Source: Micavibrio aeruginosavorus EPB
GTDB lineage: Bacteria; Pseudomonadota; Alphaproteobacteria; Micavibrionales; Micavibrionaceae
DNA: 64,000 bases
Direction: 5' to 3'
NCBI RefSeq assembly: GCF_000348745.1
Contig: NC_020812.1
Span: 753,444 to 817,443, forward strand
Shown in pieces: positions 27,073 to 36,526 of this stretch; the first letter of the stretch is position 1; every line of letters begins with the position of its first letter. A program made the position numbers and the translations under genes. The notes below the pieces were generated by a model. That model made no database searches. It saw only the letters and a program-made list of their open reading frames with translations, and was not told where the DNA came from.

Positions 27073-27357
27073 ATGGCGTTACCGCCGATTATTTCCAATT
27101 TGCCAATCTTCAAGTTCTTCCGTTCGGAAGGGCCGACACAGTCACAACAGCAAACGCAATCCACCCAATCCGGCGGCGGAACATTGCCGCGTGATGTGGT
27201 CGAGGTGTCGGATGCGGCGTTGGACAAACTCAACCAATCACAGGATAAGATCCGCAACGAAGCGCAGGCGCGCGATACGGCGGAAGATGTCCGTGACGAT
27301 CTGGCCGAGAACGAGGATGTGTCCCTCGGTCTGGATGAAGATCGTCTCAGCGCTTAA
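27073..27357 (+). CDS. Small acidic hypothetical protein
   Basis: 94 residues from the ATG at 27073, preceded by AAAAGGGG at good spacing. The start is hydrophobic (LPPIISNLPIFKFF), then a Gln/Ser/Thr-rich linker (QSQQQTQSTQSGGG) leads to an acidic, probably disordered or coiled helix (VVEVSDAALDKLNQSQDKI and beyond). The helix pattern resembles the segments of small flagellar or regulatory adaptor proteins, but I recognise no family. The gene stands 57 bases after the NDUFAF6-like gene and converges on the FecR gene. Confidence 0.6.
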   Translation: MALPPIISNLPIFKFFRSEGPTQSQQQTQSTQSGGGTLPRDVVEVSDAALDKLNQSQDKIRNEAQARDTAEDVRDDLAENEDVSLGLDEDRLSA

Positions 27358-27367
27358 ACTTTCGCCC

Positions 27368-28915
27368 CTATAACGGATTGTTTGCTGTGCTGGGTGTTTC
27401 CGGGCCCAGAATGTGCATCTGCTCAATCGCTTCCTGACGCAGGGCCGGGTCGTTTGGCAAACTGTCCGGCGCGGGCGTTGGCATGGGAGCAGGCATCGGG
27501 GCCGGAGCGGGTGCGGGCGTTACTGATGATGTCGCTGCCTTTGCGTTGTCTTCAATTTTTTCCATTGCATCGGCATCCGGTTTCAAAACGATCGGCGGTG
27601 GGTTGTGCGGATCGGTCGGGCGCGTCGGTTCCGGTACAATCGGTGCGTCGGCGACGGGGGCTGGGCCCTCAGTCGGCGTGGCGGGCTCTGCCGTCGGCGT
27701 TGGTGCGGCGTTTTCCTCAGTCTTTTGTTCGGATGTCGCCGGTGCCGGCGCAGCCTCGTGCGTCTGACCCAATACCGGGTCGGCGATGGTTTGTGCTTCT
27801 GCCTTCGCTTCTGGCTGTGTCTCAGGTGTGGCCGTCGCGTTTGTCGCGGGGGCGTTCAGGGCGTCTTCCGCGCTGATTTCTGTGGGGGCCGTTGTGTCTG
27901 GCACCACGGTGTCTGCCGGAGGTGTCGGGCTTTCGGTTATTGCGCCAACGTTCAGTTCAGCAGCCGGTGCGCCCGCGGTGCCTTTGCGTGCAACGGCGGC
28001 GTCTTTACGGTCTTGTTGTGTGGCGCGGTGGTCGACCAGATGATCGCGATGTTCGGCCTGGATTCGTTTCATGGCATTGCGTTTGCCATACGGGCCCGTT
28101 TGTTCCATCTCAACAAAAATGCCGGGGTTGGCGATGAAGAAGTCACGATAGTCCGCGCGTTGCGTTTCAATGCGTGGGCGCCATGCGGCGACCAGATCGT
28201 CGGCGTTGCCGTTCATCCGTGTGCGGGTTTGCGCCATGGTCAGGGCTTCGGTCGTCCATGGGCGGCCACGTTCCGGGATGGAATTGGCGTTGCGGATAAA
28301 GGTGCCTTCGCCTTCGCGCAGGATGATGCGGCCGCGGTTTGTTTCAATCGTCAATTCGCCTTTCGGGACGTACACGCCGTATAAATCATCGACCATGCCA
28401 GCCCAGACATCGGTGCCGCGAACGGTGATTTTACCGTATCCGGTGACCAGCGTGACGTCAGGGCGTTCGGCATCGGCCACTTGTCCCGGTTGGAAATGGA
28501 ACGGGCCAATCGGGAAACGGAACCGTGCGAAGCTTTGTTTGGAATCCAGATCGTTGAAATTGAAATTATCAATGCCCATTTCGGCCTCGGCGCCGATGGC
28601 CGTGCGGCTGCCGTCGATGAAGGCGATCATGGCGCGGCTGTCTTTGCCCGTGGCAATCACGTCGTGAATGGAAATGGGGGCGCCAACGGTCAGTTGTTCC
28701 GCCGTTGCACCGGCACCACCCCGCAGGATCATGGCCGTACCATCAATCGCCACCACCGTGCCGATGGAGGGCAGCGTGCGCGCGCTTTCCTCGTTCACCG
28801 CAGATGCAGGTGCAGATGATTGCACATCTTGTGCCATGGCGGGCAAAGCAAGAGCCGTCAAGGCCATGGCCGAGGTTACAACGCTGCTCAGGAGAATGTG
28901 ACGATAGTGGCTCAT
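27368..28915 (-). CDS. FecR-domain envelope protein with Pro/Ala-rich tail
   Basis: 515 residues. A signal peptide is clear (about 1-29, ending LPAMAQD). The FecR domain runs from about 48 to 200, with SIGTVVAIDGTAMI, IHDVIATGKDSRAMIAFIDG, VTGYGKITVRGTDVWAG and RIILREGEGTFI. A charged helical stretch follows (MKRIQAEHRDHLVDHRATQQ), and the last 170 residues are rich in Ala, Pro and Thr and presumably extended. Unlike FecR of iron uptake, there is no receptor or sigma factor nearby, so this is likely one of the stand-alone periplasmic FecR proteins of unknown function. Confidence 0.82.
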   Translation of the reverse strand: MSHYRHILLSSVVTSAMALTALALPAMAQDVQSSAPASAVNEESARTLPSIGTVVAIDGTAMILRGGAGATAEQLTVGAPISIHDVIATGKDSRAMIAFIDGSRTAIGAEAEMGIDNFNFNDLDSKQSFARFRFPIGPFHFQPGQVADAERPDVTLVTGYGKITVRGTDVWAGMVDDLYGVYVPKGELTIETNRGRIILREGEGTFIRNANSIPERGRPWTTEALTMAQTRTRMNGNADDLVAAWRPRIETQRADYRDFFIANPGIFVEMEQTGPYGKRNAMKRIQAEHRDHLVDHRATQQDRKDAAVARKGTAGAPAAELNVGAITESPTPPADTVVPDTTAPTEISAEDALNAPATNATATPETQPEAKAEAQTIADPVLGQTHEAAPAPATSEQKTEENAAPTPTAEPATPTEGPAPVADAPIVPEPTRPTDPHNPPPIVLKPDADAMEKIEDNAKAATSSVTPAPAPAPMPAPMPTPAPDSLPNDPALRQEAIEQMHILGPETPSTANNPL

Positions 28916-28992
28916 TTTAAAACTCTTTCCATGGATGCGGATGGCCCGATTCTGAAGGCCGGCACAGTATCGGGGTGGATTTTGGCGGATTT

Positions 28993-29025
28993 ACGGCCCG
29001 ATCTCAATGAAATCGGGCCGTTTTT
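28993..29025. terminator. Hairpin with T-run between the lipase and the FecR gene
   Basis: ACGGCCCGAT/ATCGGGCCGT stem followed by TTTTT on the plus strand. The flanking genes both lie on the minus strand and the T-run is on the other strand, so the direction is odd. It could end a plus-strand antisense transcript, or it may simply be a structured repeat. Confidence 0.4.
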
Positions 29026-29055
29026 ATAGGGTTTTCCGCAGTATTGGTGGGTTTA

Positions 29056-29718
29056 TCAGTGTAATTTGGGGAAATGCCCGTCCTTGAGGAAGGATAGAAT
29101 GCCCCGGCGGGCCGCCGGATTGTTCATGATAAAGGCATGGGCGGCGGGCACGGTCATATGATCGGCCATGCCAGGAAGCTTGGTGCTCTCCACCGTGACC
29201 AGCCCGTCATTCGGGCCGACGGATGCAGGGCCGAACATTGACATGACGGCGCTGGTCCCCGCGATGATGCCCAGTTCAAAGTCAACAGGGTGATCGCCGT
29301 AAGGCGCGCGGGATTCGGTCGTCAATTCCTGCCCAGCAGGGCCGAAGAAGGCTTTGTAGAACCAGATGTCTTTCAACAGGTCGGCCACTTCGCTGCCTTT
29401 GTTCGGCGGCCCCATCATCACCACGCGGCCCAGATTGGGCGGGCGGTGCCGTTCGATATAGGCGCGCGCCACCAATCCACCCATGGAATGGGTGACGAAA
29501 TGAATTTGATCAAACGCATTAAACGCGTCGTGGTGGACCAGTTTTTTATGAATTTCCGCGGTCAAGCGATCAATCGTCTTGTCGGTGGATGGATAAGACA
29601 GATTCAAAACGGCATAGCCGGAATCTTCCATAAATTCGGCCAGCCCCGACATGATAATACGGGGTTGGGCGATGCCATGCATCAGGACGACGAGTTGTTT
29701 TTCAGTATTGGCGGTCAT
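29056..29718 (-). CDS. Alpha/beta hydrolase (lipase/esterase type)
   Basis: 220 residues. The nucleophile elbow is THSMGGLVARAYIERH, and the oxyanion region is LMHGIAQPRI. Asp and His candidates lie in GPNDGLVTVESTK and PAAHAFIM near the end. Without a signal peptide it should be cytoplasmic. It resembles esterases related to triacylglycerol lipases such as the PGAP1-like group. Its start overlaps the stop of the thioredoxin-NHL gene by four bases (ATGA), so the two are coupled. Confidence 0.83.
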   Translation of the reverse strand: MTANTEKQLVVLMHGIAQPRIIMSGLAEFMEDSGYAVLNLSYPSTDKTIDRLTAEIHKKLVHHDAFNAFDQIHFVTHSMGGLVARAYIERHRPPNLGRVVMMGPPNKGSEVADLLKDIWFYKAFFGPAGQELTTESRAPYGDHPVDFELGIIAGTSAVMSMFGPASVGPNDGLVTVESTKLPGMADHMTVPAAHAFIMNNPAARRGILSFLKDGHFPKLH

Positions 29719-31202
29719 TTTTTCTGCGGTTCGGTGATGTCCAAAACGCGATGGTCGCCCGTTGCGGGGTCAAACACAACAATGCGGTGGTTGTTGGTGT
29801 CGGCAATCCACAATTTACCGTCAATCGCGGCCACATCACCCGGTTCGTTCAGGGGCAGCCCCTTCAGATCCATGGTGGCCAGTTGGCCGCTTTGCAGATC
29901 ATAGGTGCGCAGGGCGTTGTTATAGGTGTCGGCCAGAACAATCTGGTCGTTCAATACTGTCAAACCCTGTGCGTGTTGCAGGCGGGCATCTGGATATGCG
30001 CCATCAACCAAGCCGAAATCAAACAACCCGGTGCCGACCAGTGTTTGAACGCTGTTGTTCTGCACACGGCGCAGGGCCGAGCTTTCTGCATCAACGAAAT
30101 ACAGGGTGGAGCCAATATTTTTCAATCCGCTGGGTTGGGCCAGGGTGGCGTTTAAAGCCGGGCCATCGCCAACGGCTTCGGCACCGCTGCCCACCATCAC
30201 CTGCATCGTGCGGGCGGCGGGGTCATAGCGCCAGAGTTGATGCACACCGGCCATGGCAATGGCGACCGACCCATCAGGCAGGGATTCAACATCCCAAGGG
30301 GAAGCGAGTTCCGTGGTCATGGCCTTTTGCGCTTTAAACGGTGGAGAAAATGTCCGCTTGCCATTCCCGGACAATGTCATGACCGATCCCGTGTCCAGAT
30401 TGGCGACGCGCAGCATGTGGTTGTCGGTATCGGCGATGTACAAATTGCGCCCGATCAAAACCATGCCACGCGGGTGGTTAAATTTTGCCATGACGAATGA
30501 TCCGTCACGGTGACCGGCTTCGCCGGACCCGATGGTCATCTTTACGGCCCCGGCACGATCGAGAACGAGAATACGGTTATGGCCCGAATCCGCGACGAAA
30601 ATCATGTCGCCAGCATTCTCAATCCGTGCGGGAAAGGACAGGGCGGATGTTTTTGTCCGCACCGGAACCAGTGTTGAAATGTCAGTGAATGGGGGTGTAA
30701 TGCCAGCCGTGGCCGCAGATACGGCGGCATCAATCGCGGTGCGGTGACCTTCGCCAGACCAGCGCGCGGCCTCGCGTCCATCCGGACCGATCAGGATTTG
30801 TGTCGGCCATGCGCGGACGCCAAAGCTCTTCCAGATGGCATAATCAGAATCGTTGATGACCGGGTGGTTCAGCCCAAAACGTTGCGCAGCGGCCAGAATA
30901 CGTTCATTGCCTTTTTCGCCTTCGAATTTGGCGGAATGCACACCGATGACCAGAAGTTTTTCGCCATGTTTGCGTTCCAGGAAATCAAGGTCGGGAACAA
31001 TCTGCATGCAATTGATGCAGCCATAGGTCCAGAAATCGAGCAAAACGGCGCGGCCCTGCAAATCCTGCATCGTCACGGGGCGTGTGATGTTCAACCATCC
31101 ACCCGCGCCGCCGGGTAACAAGCGGTCATAGACGCTATCCTGTGCTTGCGCCGGAAGGATCGAGATGATCGACAAAAACAAGGCAAGCAGGATCGTGCGC
31201 AT
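29715..31202 (-). CDS. Secreted thioredoxin-NHL repeat protein (NHLRC2-like)
   Basis: 495 residues with a signal peptide (about 1-20, ISILPAQAQD). A thioredoxin-like domain (about 35-165) contains TYGCINCMQIVPDL, a CINC redox pair. From about 180 to the end there are repeated blades of an NHL beta-propeller (SGHNRILVLDRAGAV, DTDNHMLRVANLDTG, DAESSALRRVQNN, DTYNNALRTYDLQ, DTNNHRIVVFDP). This architecture is that of eukaryotic NHLRC2. The bacterial substrate is unknown; periplasmic thiol chemistry or carbohydrate or protein binding would fit. Confidence 0.87.
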   Translation of the reverse strand: MRTILLALFLSIISILPAQAQDSVYDRLLPGGAGGWLNITRPVTMQDLQGRAVLLDFWTYGCINCMQIVPDLDFLERKHGEKLLVIGVHSAKFEGEKGNERILAAAQRFGLNHPVINDSDYAIWKSFGVRAWPTQILIGPDGREAARWSGEGHRTAIDAAVSAATAGITPPFTDISTLVPVRTKTSALSFPARIENAGDMIFVADSGHNRILVLDRAGAVKMTIGSGEAGHRDGSFVMAKFNHPRGMVLIGRNLYIADTDNHMLRVANLDTGSVMTLSGNGKRTFSPPFKAQKAMTTELASPWDVESLPDGSVAIAMAGVHQLWRYDPAARTMQVMVGSGAEAVGDGPALNATLAQPSGLKNIGSTLYFVDAESSALRRVQNNSVQTLVGTGLFDFGLVDGAYPDARLQHAQGLTVLNDQIVLADTYNNALRTYDLQSGQLATMDLKGLPLNEPGDVAAIDGKLWIADTNNHRIVVFDPATGDHRVLDITEPQKK

Positions 31203-31245
31203 TCTTCGCTCCGTTTCAATAAAGGTCTAAATATAAAATTACGCT

Positions 31246-32616
31246 TTACGCAGCCAGACGCTGTTGCTGGACCAGCCATTGGTCCAAATCGCGCAGGGCC
31301 CGGGACGTCAATGCCCGTTTTTTATCACCACCACGCACCGGGCGCCCGCGACCGTCGGTTTCATCCACCGGAGGAAACAGGCCGAAATTCACGTTCATTG
31401 GCTGGAATGTTTCGGCATTCGCGCCGCCCGTAATATGGCTGAGGATCGCGCCCATGGCGGTTGTTTGCGGCGGCGCGATCAGGGCTTGGCCCAGACGTTC
31501 GGCGGCGGCAAAGCGACCGGCCATAATGCCGACGGATGCGCTTTCCACATATCCTTCGCATCCCGTGATTTGTCCGGCGAAGCGCAGACGCGGCATGGCC
31601 TTCATCCGCAATTGTCCGTCCAACAATTTGGGGGAGTTGATAAAGGTATTGCGGTGCAGGCCACCCAGGCGGGCGAACACGGCATCTTCCAATCCCGGGA
31701 TCATTTTCAATACGCGCGTTTGTTCGGCGTATTTCATTTTGGTCTGGAACCCAACCATATTGTACAGCGTGCCGAGCGCGTTATCCTGACGCAATTGCAC
31801 GACGGCATAGGGGCGTTCGCTGGTGTGCGGGCTGGTCAGGCCGACGGGCTTCATTGGGCCGAAACGTAATGTCTCCGGTCCGCGTGAGGCCATAACCTCG
31901 ATCGGCATGCAGCCTTCGAAATACGGCGTGTTGGCTTCCCATTCCTTGAATTCAGTTTTTTCGGATGTCAGCAACGCGTCAATGAAGGCGTAATACTGAT
32001 CCTTGTTCATGGCGCAGTTGATATAGTCTTTACCCGTACCCGCCGGGCCTTCTTTATCATAGCGCGACTGGAACCACGCGGCATCCATGTTGATGCTGTC
32101 TTTGTACACGATCGGCGCGATGGCGTCGAAGAACGCCAGTTCGTTTTCACCACCCAGATTTTTAATCGCATCGGCCAGCGCCGGGGATGTTAACGGGCCG
32201 GTGGCGATAATGACGCTGTCCCAGTCTTCCGGGGGCAGGCCAGCTACTTCACCACGTTCAATGGTGACGAGCGGATGTTCGTTCAAGGCCTTGGTCACAG
32301 AATCCGAAAACGCATCACGGTCCACGGCCAATGCGCCACCCGCGGGAACGGCGTGTTTGTCGCCCATCTGCATAATCAGCGAATTGCATTTGCGCATTTC
32401 CGCATGCAACAGGCCAACAGCATTTTGTTCCGCATCATCCGACCGGAACGAGTTGGAGCAGACAAGCTCCGCCAATCCTTCGGTCTTGTGCGCGTCGGTG
32501 GGGCGGTTGGGCCGCATTTCGTGGAGAATAACGGGCACGCCAGCCTGCGCGATTTGCCATGTGGCTTCGCTTCCGGCCAGACCGCCGCCAATGACATGAA
32601 TGGGTTTTACGGTCAT
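31246..32616 (-). CDS. trmFO: Methylenetetrahydrofolate-tRNA-(uracil-5-)-methyltransferase
   Basis: 456 residues. The FAD-binding start [16 protein letters not shown] is followed by the TrmFO-specific [23 protein letters not shown] and later by [14 protein letters not shown] and [21 protein letters not shown]. It makes 5-methyluridine at position 54 of tRNA from methylenetetrahydrofolate, in the place of TrmA. The stop is nine bases before the GNAT gene's end, with both transcribed in the same direction, so a shared transcript is likely. Confidence 0.97.
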   Translation of the reverse strand: MTVKPIHVIGGGLAGSEATWQIAQAGVPVILHEMRPNRPTDAHKTEGLAELVCSNSFRSDDAEQNAVGLLHAEMRKCNSLIMQMGDKHAVPAGGALAVDRDAFSDSVTKALNEHPLVTIERGEVAGLPPEDWDSVIIATGPLTSPALADAIKNLGGENELAFFDAIAPIVYKDSINMDAAWFQSRYDKEGPAGTGKDYINCAMNKDQYYAFIDALLTSEKTEFKEWEANTPYFEGCMPIEVMASRGPETLRFGPMKPVGLTSPHTSERPYAVVQLRQDNALGTLYNMVGFQTKMKYAEQTRVLKMIPGLEDAVFARLGGLHRNTFINSPKLLDGQLRMKAMPRLRFAGQITGCEGYVESASVGIMAGRFAAAERLGQALIAPPQTTAMGAILSHITGGANAETFQPMNVNFGLFPPVDETDGRGRPVRGGDKKRALTSRALRDLDQWLVQQQRLAA

Positions 32617-32624
32617 GGGTCTGA

Positions 32625-33278
32625 TTACGAATCTTTATAGAGGTCGATGTTCTTGGAATAGTAGCTGCCCGAACGGTAGAAACCGTTGCGCTGGTACAGG
32701 CGTTCGGCATCTTCGGCGCCGATATCTGTATCCAGTTCCAGCAATTTGCAACCTTCCTCCATCGCACGGCTTTCGGCGAATTTGATCAGCTGCGCGCCGT
32801 AACCCTGGCCACGGTGGCTGGCTTCGACCACAACGTGTTCGATATAGGTCACAAACCCGTCATGAATGTTGTGGTTCGGCATAATGCCGATCACGCCGAC
32901 AACTTCGCCGCCGATTTGCGCCACGAACATCCGGTATCCGGTCGCACGGGCGACGAACACGCGGCGGGCATAGGTTTGCATATCCAAATGCGGGAACAGT
33001 TGATGAATGATGGGATAGGCGCGGTGGTAATCGGCATCCGAACGGGCTTCGCGCACAACCATGCGCGGGTTTTTCCCGTTCGCCTTTTTCTTCGCGGCCT
33101 TGGCCGCCGCGTTGCGTTGGGCGGAGGTTGTTTTCTTCGCCGGGGTTAAAGGCTGTTTGCCTTTGCGTGTCAGCGTAGAGGCCTTTGCCTTTTTCGTATC
33201 TTTTTTTGGGGCGGCCTTCTTGGTTGTTGTTGCTTTCTTAGCGGGGGCGGCTTTGCGCGTTGTCGTTTTTTTCGACAT
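32625..33278 (-). CDS. GNAT acetyltransferase with histone-like Lys/Ala-rich tail
   Basis: 217 residues from the ATG complementary to 33276-33278; a start at 33303-33305 is also possible. The first 72 residues contain about 21 lysines with Ala, Thr and Pro repeats ([20 protein letters not shown]), like histone H1 or bacterial Hc1/AlgP tails. The GNAT domain follows, with [20 protein letters not shown] for acetyl-CoA and [12 protein letters not shown] near the end. The tail should bind nucleic acid or other polyanions. It is directly upstream of trmFO on the same strand. Confidence 0.82.
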   Translation of the reverse strand: MSKKTTTRKAAPAKKATTTKKAAPKKDTKKAKASTLTRKGKQPLTPAKKTTSAQRNAAAKAAKKKANGKNPRMVVREARSDADYHRAYPIIHQLFPHLDMQTYARRVFVARATGYRMFVAQIGGEVVGVIGIMPNHNIHDGFVTYIEHVVVEASHRGQGYGAQLIKFAESRAMEEGCKLLELDTDIGAEDAERLYQRNGFYRSGSYYSKNIDLYKDS

Positions 33279-33386
33279 GGGACACCGTTTCTTTTCTTGC
33301 GTCATCAATGATGTGAATGATGGCCGCAACCTTAGCATAGTGATGGGGACGCGGCAATATTACCATAATATCATGGTTTTCGTGAT

Positions 33387-34199
33387 TTAGGCGGCAATGC
33401 TGGATTTCTGCGGGGTTAAGGCCCGTTTCATCATGCGGTCCCAGACCATTTTCCGCGATGGATCACCCTTGATCAGGGTATCAATGATCTTCCACCGGCG
33501 GGAAAAGGACGGGTTGGCATAGTTGTACAAAGCACGGCTGAGCGTTGTTGCACCATGTTCCAGATGCGGGCTGCATAAAATCGCATGTCCTTTGCCCACG
33601 TTGCATTCAATAATCGCGGCGGGGGACCCGGGCAATGTGGTGTAGCGTGCCAGAATTTTTGTATTGGGGGCGTCTTCGGCCCCGACAAAAACCGGGCCGC
33701 CATTGTAATGCACGGTGGCGGGGATGGCCCCGCCGGAATTTATGGAGTCGTCCAGCCATTCAATCTGGGCGGCGTGGTTCCATGATTTTGTGACGTCGCG
33801 GTCTTCGATAAAATCCATGACCGGGCCGATGGCCGTGCCGGGGAAGAAATTGAGTTCGCGCGCACCGATGATGGATTGGCCTTCGATCCCCTCGGCCCAT
33901 TTTATATCGCGGCTGGCGTAATATGCGCCGGCGCACAGGCCGAGATAGGCCCCACCTTCTTCAACATAATGACGCAGGATTTTATTGCCCGCGCCATTCA
34001 GTTTTTCACAATTATACAGATCGGCACCGCCCGGCATGATGAACAGATTGACGGACTTGTTCAAAATACCGGTCTGCAAATCCCCGGCATCGCACGTTGT
34101 TACGGCGAATGGGCCATACGCATCGCGCAAGGCGCGGTGCAATTGCGCATTGTTGTGAACGTAATCTTCGTACACCAGAATACGGGGTGTTGCGGTCAT
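33387..34199 (-). CDS. BPL_N (glutamine amidotransferase-like) protein
   Basis: 270 residues from the ATG complementary to 34197-34199, with a strong GGAGGA upstream. It begins with PRILVYEDYVHNNAQLHRAL, then IMPGGADLYNCEKLNG, and the nucleophile elbow YLGLCAGAYYASRDIKW with a catalytic-type Cys; a HLEHG motif near the end supplies the histidine. This matches the N-terminal domain of eukaryotic biotin-protein ligases found as a stand-alone bacterial protein, of unknown activity. The gene stands 79 bases from the polymerase gene on the same strand. Confidence 0.8.
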   Translation of the reverse strand: MTATPRILVYEDYVHNNAQLHRALRDAYGPFAVTTCDAGDLQTGILNKSVNLFIMPGGADLYNCEKLNGAGNKILRHYVEEGGAYLGLCAGAYYASRDIKWAEGIEGQSIIGARELNFFPGTAIGPVMDFIEDRDVTKSWNHAAQIEWLDDSINSGGAIPATVHYNGGPVFVGAEDAPNTKILARYTTLPGSPAAIIECNVGKGHAILCSPHLEHGATTLSRALYNYANPSFSRRWKIIDTLIKGDPSRKMVWDRMMKRALTPQKSSIAA

Positions 34200-34277
34200 G
34201 GTTTGTCCTCCGGAATGAAGAGGATTTTTGCAGGATTTATTGCGATCGGGCAAATGAAAAGGGGCTGTTTCTGGCGC

Positions 34278-35570
34278 TTATTCGCTGAATTCCGCCAAAT
34301 CCGGCACGCGGGAGAAGGCGATTTTGGTGCCCACGAACCCGGCCTGTGTTTTGGGTGATACGCCCAGCCGCAGGGATTCCGCCCCGTATTTTGTGTTGAT
34401 TTTATCCATCACGGCGGACAGGGCATCGTCCTTTGCCGTTTGTTGACGCACTGTGGGGGATATGGTGTCGAACAAATCATTGGTGATTTCGTCCGCGCGG
34501 CAAAGTTTATAAAGCGACACCGAAACTTTACGCATTTGTTGGGCGTGTGTTTCGTCCATCATCGCATCCCACATGTCATCGAGAGCGCGCAGGAAGGAGA
34601 AATTATCCTGTGCGGGCGGCAGGCGGGCTTCCGCCGCCCAGCGTGTTTCCGTGCGCGTGACGGGGTCGATAATGCGGGTGGAAAAATTTAACCGCGCGGC
34701 GAAAAATTCTTCACGGCGTAATCGTGTGGCGGCTTTGATCAACAGGCGGCGGGCCACTTCCCGCGCGGCATCGGGGCGACGCAGGGCAGGGTCCAGGATA
34801 CGGCTGTGGCCAAAGACGGATCGGTCGGTTTCGGTATCGGGCACATCATAACCGCGCAGATTGTACCAAAACCGTTCGCCCGCAACACTGCCCCAGATGC
34901 GGCGGGCGTGTTTGGGCGATGTGTGCCACAGGCTTTCAACGCTTGTGATACCGGATTTTTTCAACCGTTCATTCATGGCCACGTTAATACCGGGAAGGTC
35001 GGTCAGCTTCAGCGCGAAAAGTCTTTCGGCCATTGTTTCCGGTTCCAGAATGACAAACCCGTCCGGCTTTTTCATGTCAGTTGCGACCTTGGCCAGAAAA
35101 CTGTTCGGGGCAATACCGATGGAACATTTGATCTGTGTGCCGACATGATCGCGCAACCCCATCTTGATCCGGTGGGCCAGCGCGGTGGCGGATTCCACAT
35201 TCCGTTTGTTCGGGGGCAAGCGGCTGGACAGTTCATCAATCGACCAGATTTTATTGATGGGCGTATGGCGGATGACTTCGTCCAGAATTTTGTGGTGATA
35301 AATCACATATTGGTCATGTCGCGCGGGAACGCAAACCAGTTTGGGGCACATGCGTTTGGCCTCACGAATAATGGTTCCGGTTCGCACGCCATACAGTTTT
35401 GCTTCATACGATGCGGCGATGGCGCAGGTGTGATCCGTCATCATCGGAACAACGGCCACGGGCCGTCCACGCAAGGCAGGATTCAGCTCTTGTTCAACGC
35501 TGGCGAAGTAGCTGTTCAGGTCGAGGAACAGCCATTGCAAACCGGATTGTTCGGGCGGGGTAAAGTTCAT
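34278..35570 (-). CDS. Y-family (DinB-like) DNA polymerase
   Basis: 430 residues from the ATG complementary to 35568-35570; the longer open frame upstream is antisense to rlmJ. Catalytic acidic residues are visible in WLFLDLNSYFASVEQ and KIWSIDELSSRL, with GIAPNSFLAKVATDMKKPDG for the palm, then the ITSVESLW and HARRIWGSVAGERFW helix-hairpin-helix part, and a little-finger domain. It copies past DNA lesions. Unlike typical DinB, the second motif lacks the Ala-Phe (SIDEA) sequence. Its role as DinB versus a plasmid-type UmuC is not decided. Confidence 0.85.
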   Translation of the reverse strand: MNFTPPEQSGLQWLFLDLNSYFASVEQELNPALRGRPVAVVPMMTDHTCAIAASYEAKLYGVRTGTIIREAKRMCPKLVCVPARHDQYVIYHHKILDEVIRHTPINKIWSIDELSSRLPPNKRNVESATALAHRIKMGLRDHVGTQIKCSIGIAPNSFLAKVATDMKKPDGFVILEPETMAERLFALKLTDLPGINVAMNERLKKSGITSVESLWHTSPKHARRIWGSVAGERFWYNLRGYDVPDTETDRSVFGHSRILDPALRRPDAAREVARRLLIKAATRLRREEFFAARLNFSTRIIDPVTRTETRWAAEARLPPAQDNFSFLRALDDMWDAMMDETHAQQMRKVSVSLYKLCRADEITNDLFDTISPTVRQQTAKDDALSAVMDKINTKYGAESLRLGVSPKTQAGFVGTKIAFSRVPDLAEFSE

Positions 35571-35684
35571 GGTCGGGCACGCGATATTTTTAGGATTATA
35601 TGCCTGAATTATAGAGGACAACAAGAACAATTCAAGAACAAATATTCCCCGCTGTAAGGCGCTGAATATGCTAAAGAAAGAACC

Positions 35685-36524
35685 ATGAATTATCGCCACA
35701 TCTACCACGCTGGAAATTTTGCAGACGTCATCAAGCATATCGTGCTGATGCGGGTGCTGGATTATCTGAAGCAAAAGGACAAGGCGTTCTTCGTTCTGGA
35801 CACCCATGCCGGCATTGGCCTTTACGATCTGGATGCCGATCAGGCGCGCCGGACGGCCGAAGCCGATGACGGGATCGCCCGCGTGATGGCGCATGCCGAT
35901 ACCGCGCCGGATGCTGTGCGCGCCTATGTCGATCTGGTCCGTGGCTTTAACCGGGGGGATGAATGGCGGACCTATCCGGGGTCGCCCGCGATTACGCACA
36001 GCCTGATCCGTGACCAGGACCGCATGGTGGTCAATGAATTGCATCCCGATGATGTTGTGACGCTGGATTATAATATGGGGCGGGACGACCGGGTGCGTGT
36101 GGAACATATGGACGCGTATCAGGCGATCAAGGCGTTGCTGCCGCCGCCGGAACGGCGCGGCATGGTTCTGGTCGATCCGCCGTTTGAAGTCACCGATGAA
36201 TTTGCCCGCATGACCAAGGCGCTGGTCGATGCGCATAAACGCTGGGCCACCGGGGTGTATGCGTTTTGGTACCCGATTAAGGACCCGCGGGTGATTGCCC
36301 GGTGGCACAATGATCTGGCCGATACGGGAATTCCCAAGATTATGGCGGTCGATTTCATGATCCGCCCGGCCAGCGACCCCACCCGCCTGAACGGCAGTGG
36401 GCTGGTTTTGGTGAATGCGCCATGGACGTTGGAATCGGAATTGAATACAATTCTGCCATGGTTGGTTTCGACCCTGACGAATGGGGCGGGGTCATTTACC
36501 ATTACACGTCTGACGGGGGAATAA
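35685..36524 (+). CDS. rlmJ: 23S rRNA (adenine(2030)-N6)-methyltransferase
   Basis: 279 residues, the usual RlmJ length. It begins MNYRHIYHAGNFADVIKHIV, contains DTHAGIGLYDL and ends its catalytic part with VLVDPPFEVTDEF, where DPPF is the adenine N6-methyltransferase motif. It modifies A2030 of 23S rRNA. The next gene's ATG lies two bases after its stop, so the TerB-like gene is co-transcribed. Confidence 0.95.
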   Translation: MNYRHIYHAGNFADVIKHIVLMRVLDYLKQKDKAFFVLDTHAGIGLYDLDADQARRTAEADDGIARVMAHADTAPDAVRAYVDLVRGFNRGDEWRTYPGSPAITHSLIRDQDRMVVNELHPDDVVTLDYNMGRDDRVRVEHMDAYQAIKALLPPPERRGMVLVDPPFEVTDEFARMTKALVDAHKRWATGVYAFWYPIKDPRVIARWHNDLADTGIPKIMAVDFMIRPASDPTRLNGSGLVLVNAPWTLESELNTILPWLVSTLTNGAGSFTITRLTGE

Positions 36525-36526
36525 CC

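Noticed and set aside
33350-33376. CAATATTACCATAATAT upstream of the GNAT gene as a third copy of the paralogue upstream element
   Set aside because: The spacing inside the inverted repeat differs by one base, the surrounding promoter-like bases do not match, and AT-palindromes of this kind arise by chance.
35571-36308. The long N-terminal extension of the Y-family polymerase frame
   Set aside because: This part is antisense to rlmJ and does not resemble polymerases; the ATG at 35570 gives a normal N-terminus.
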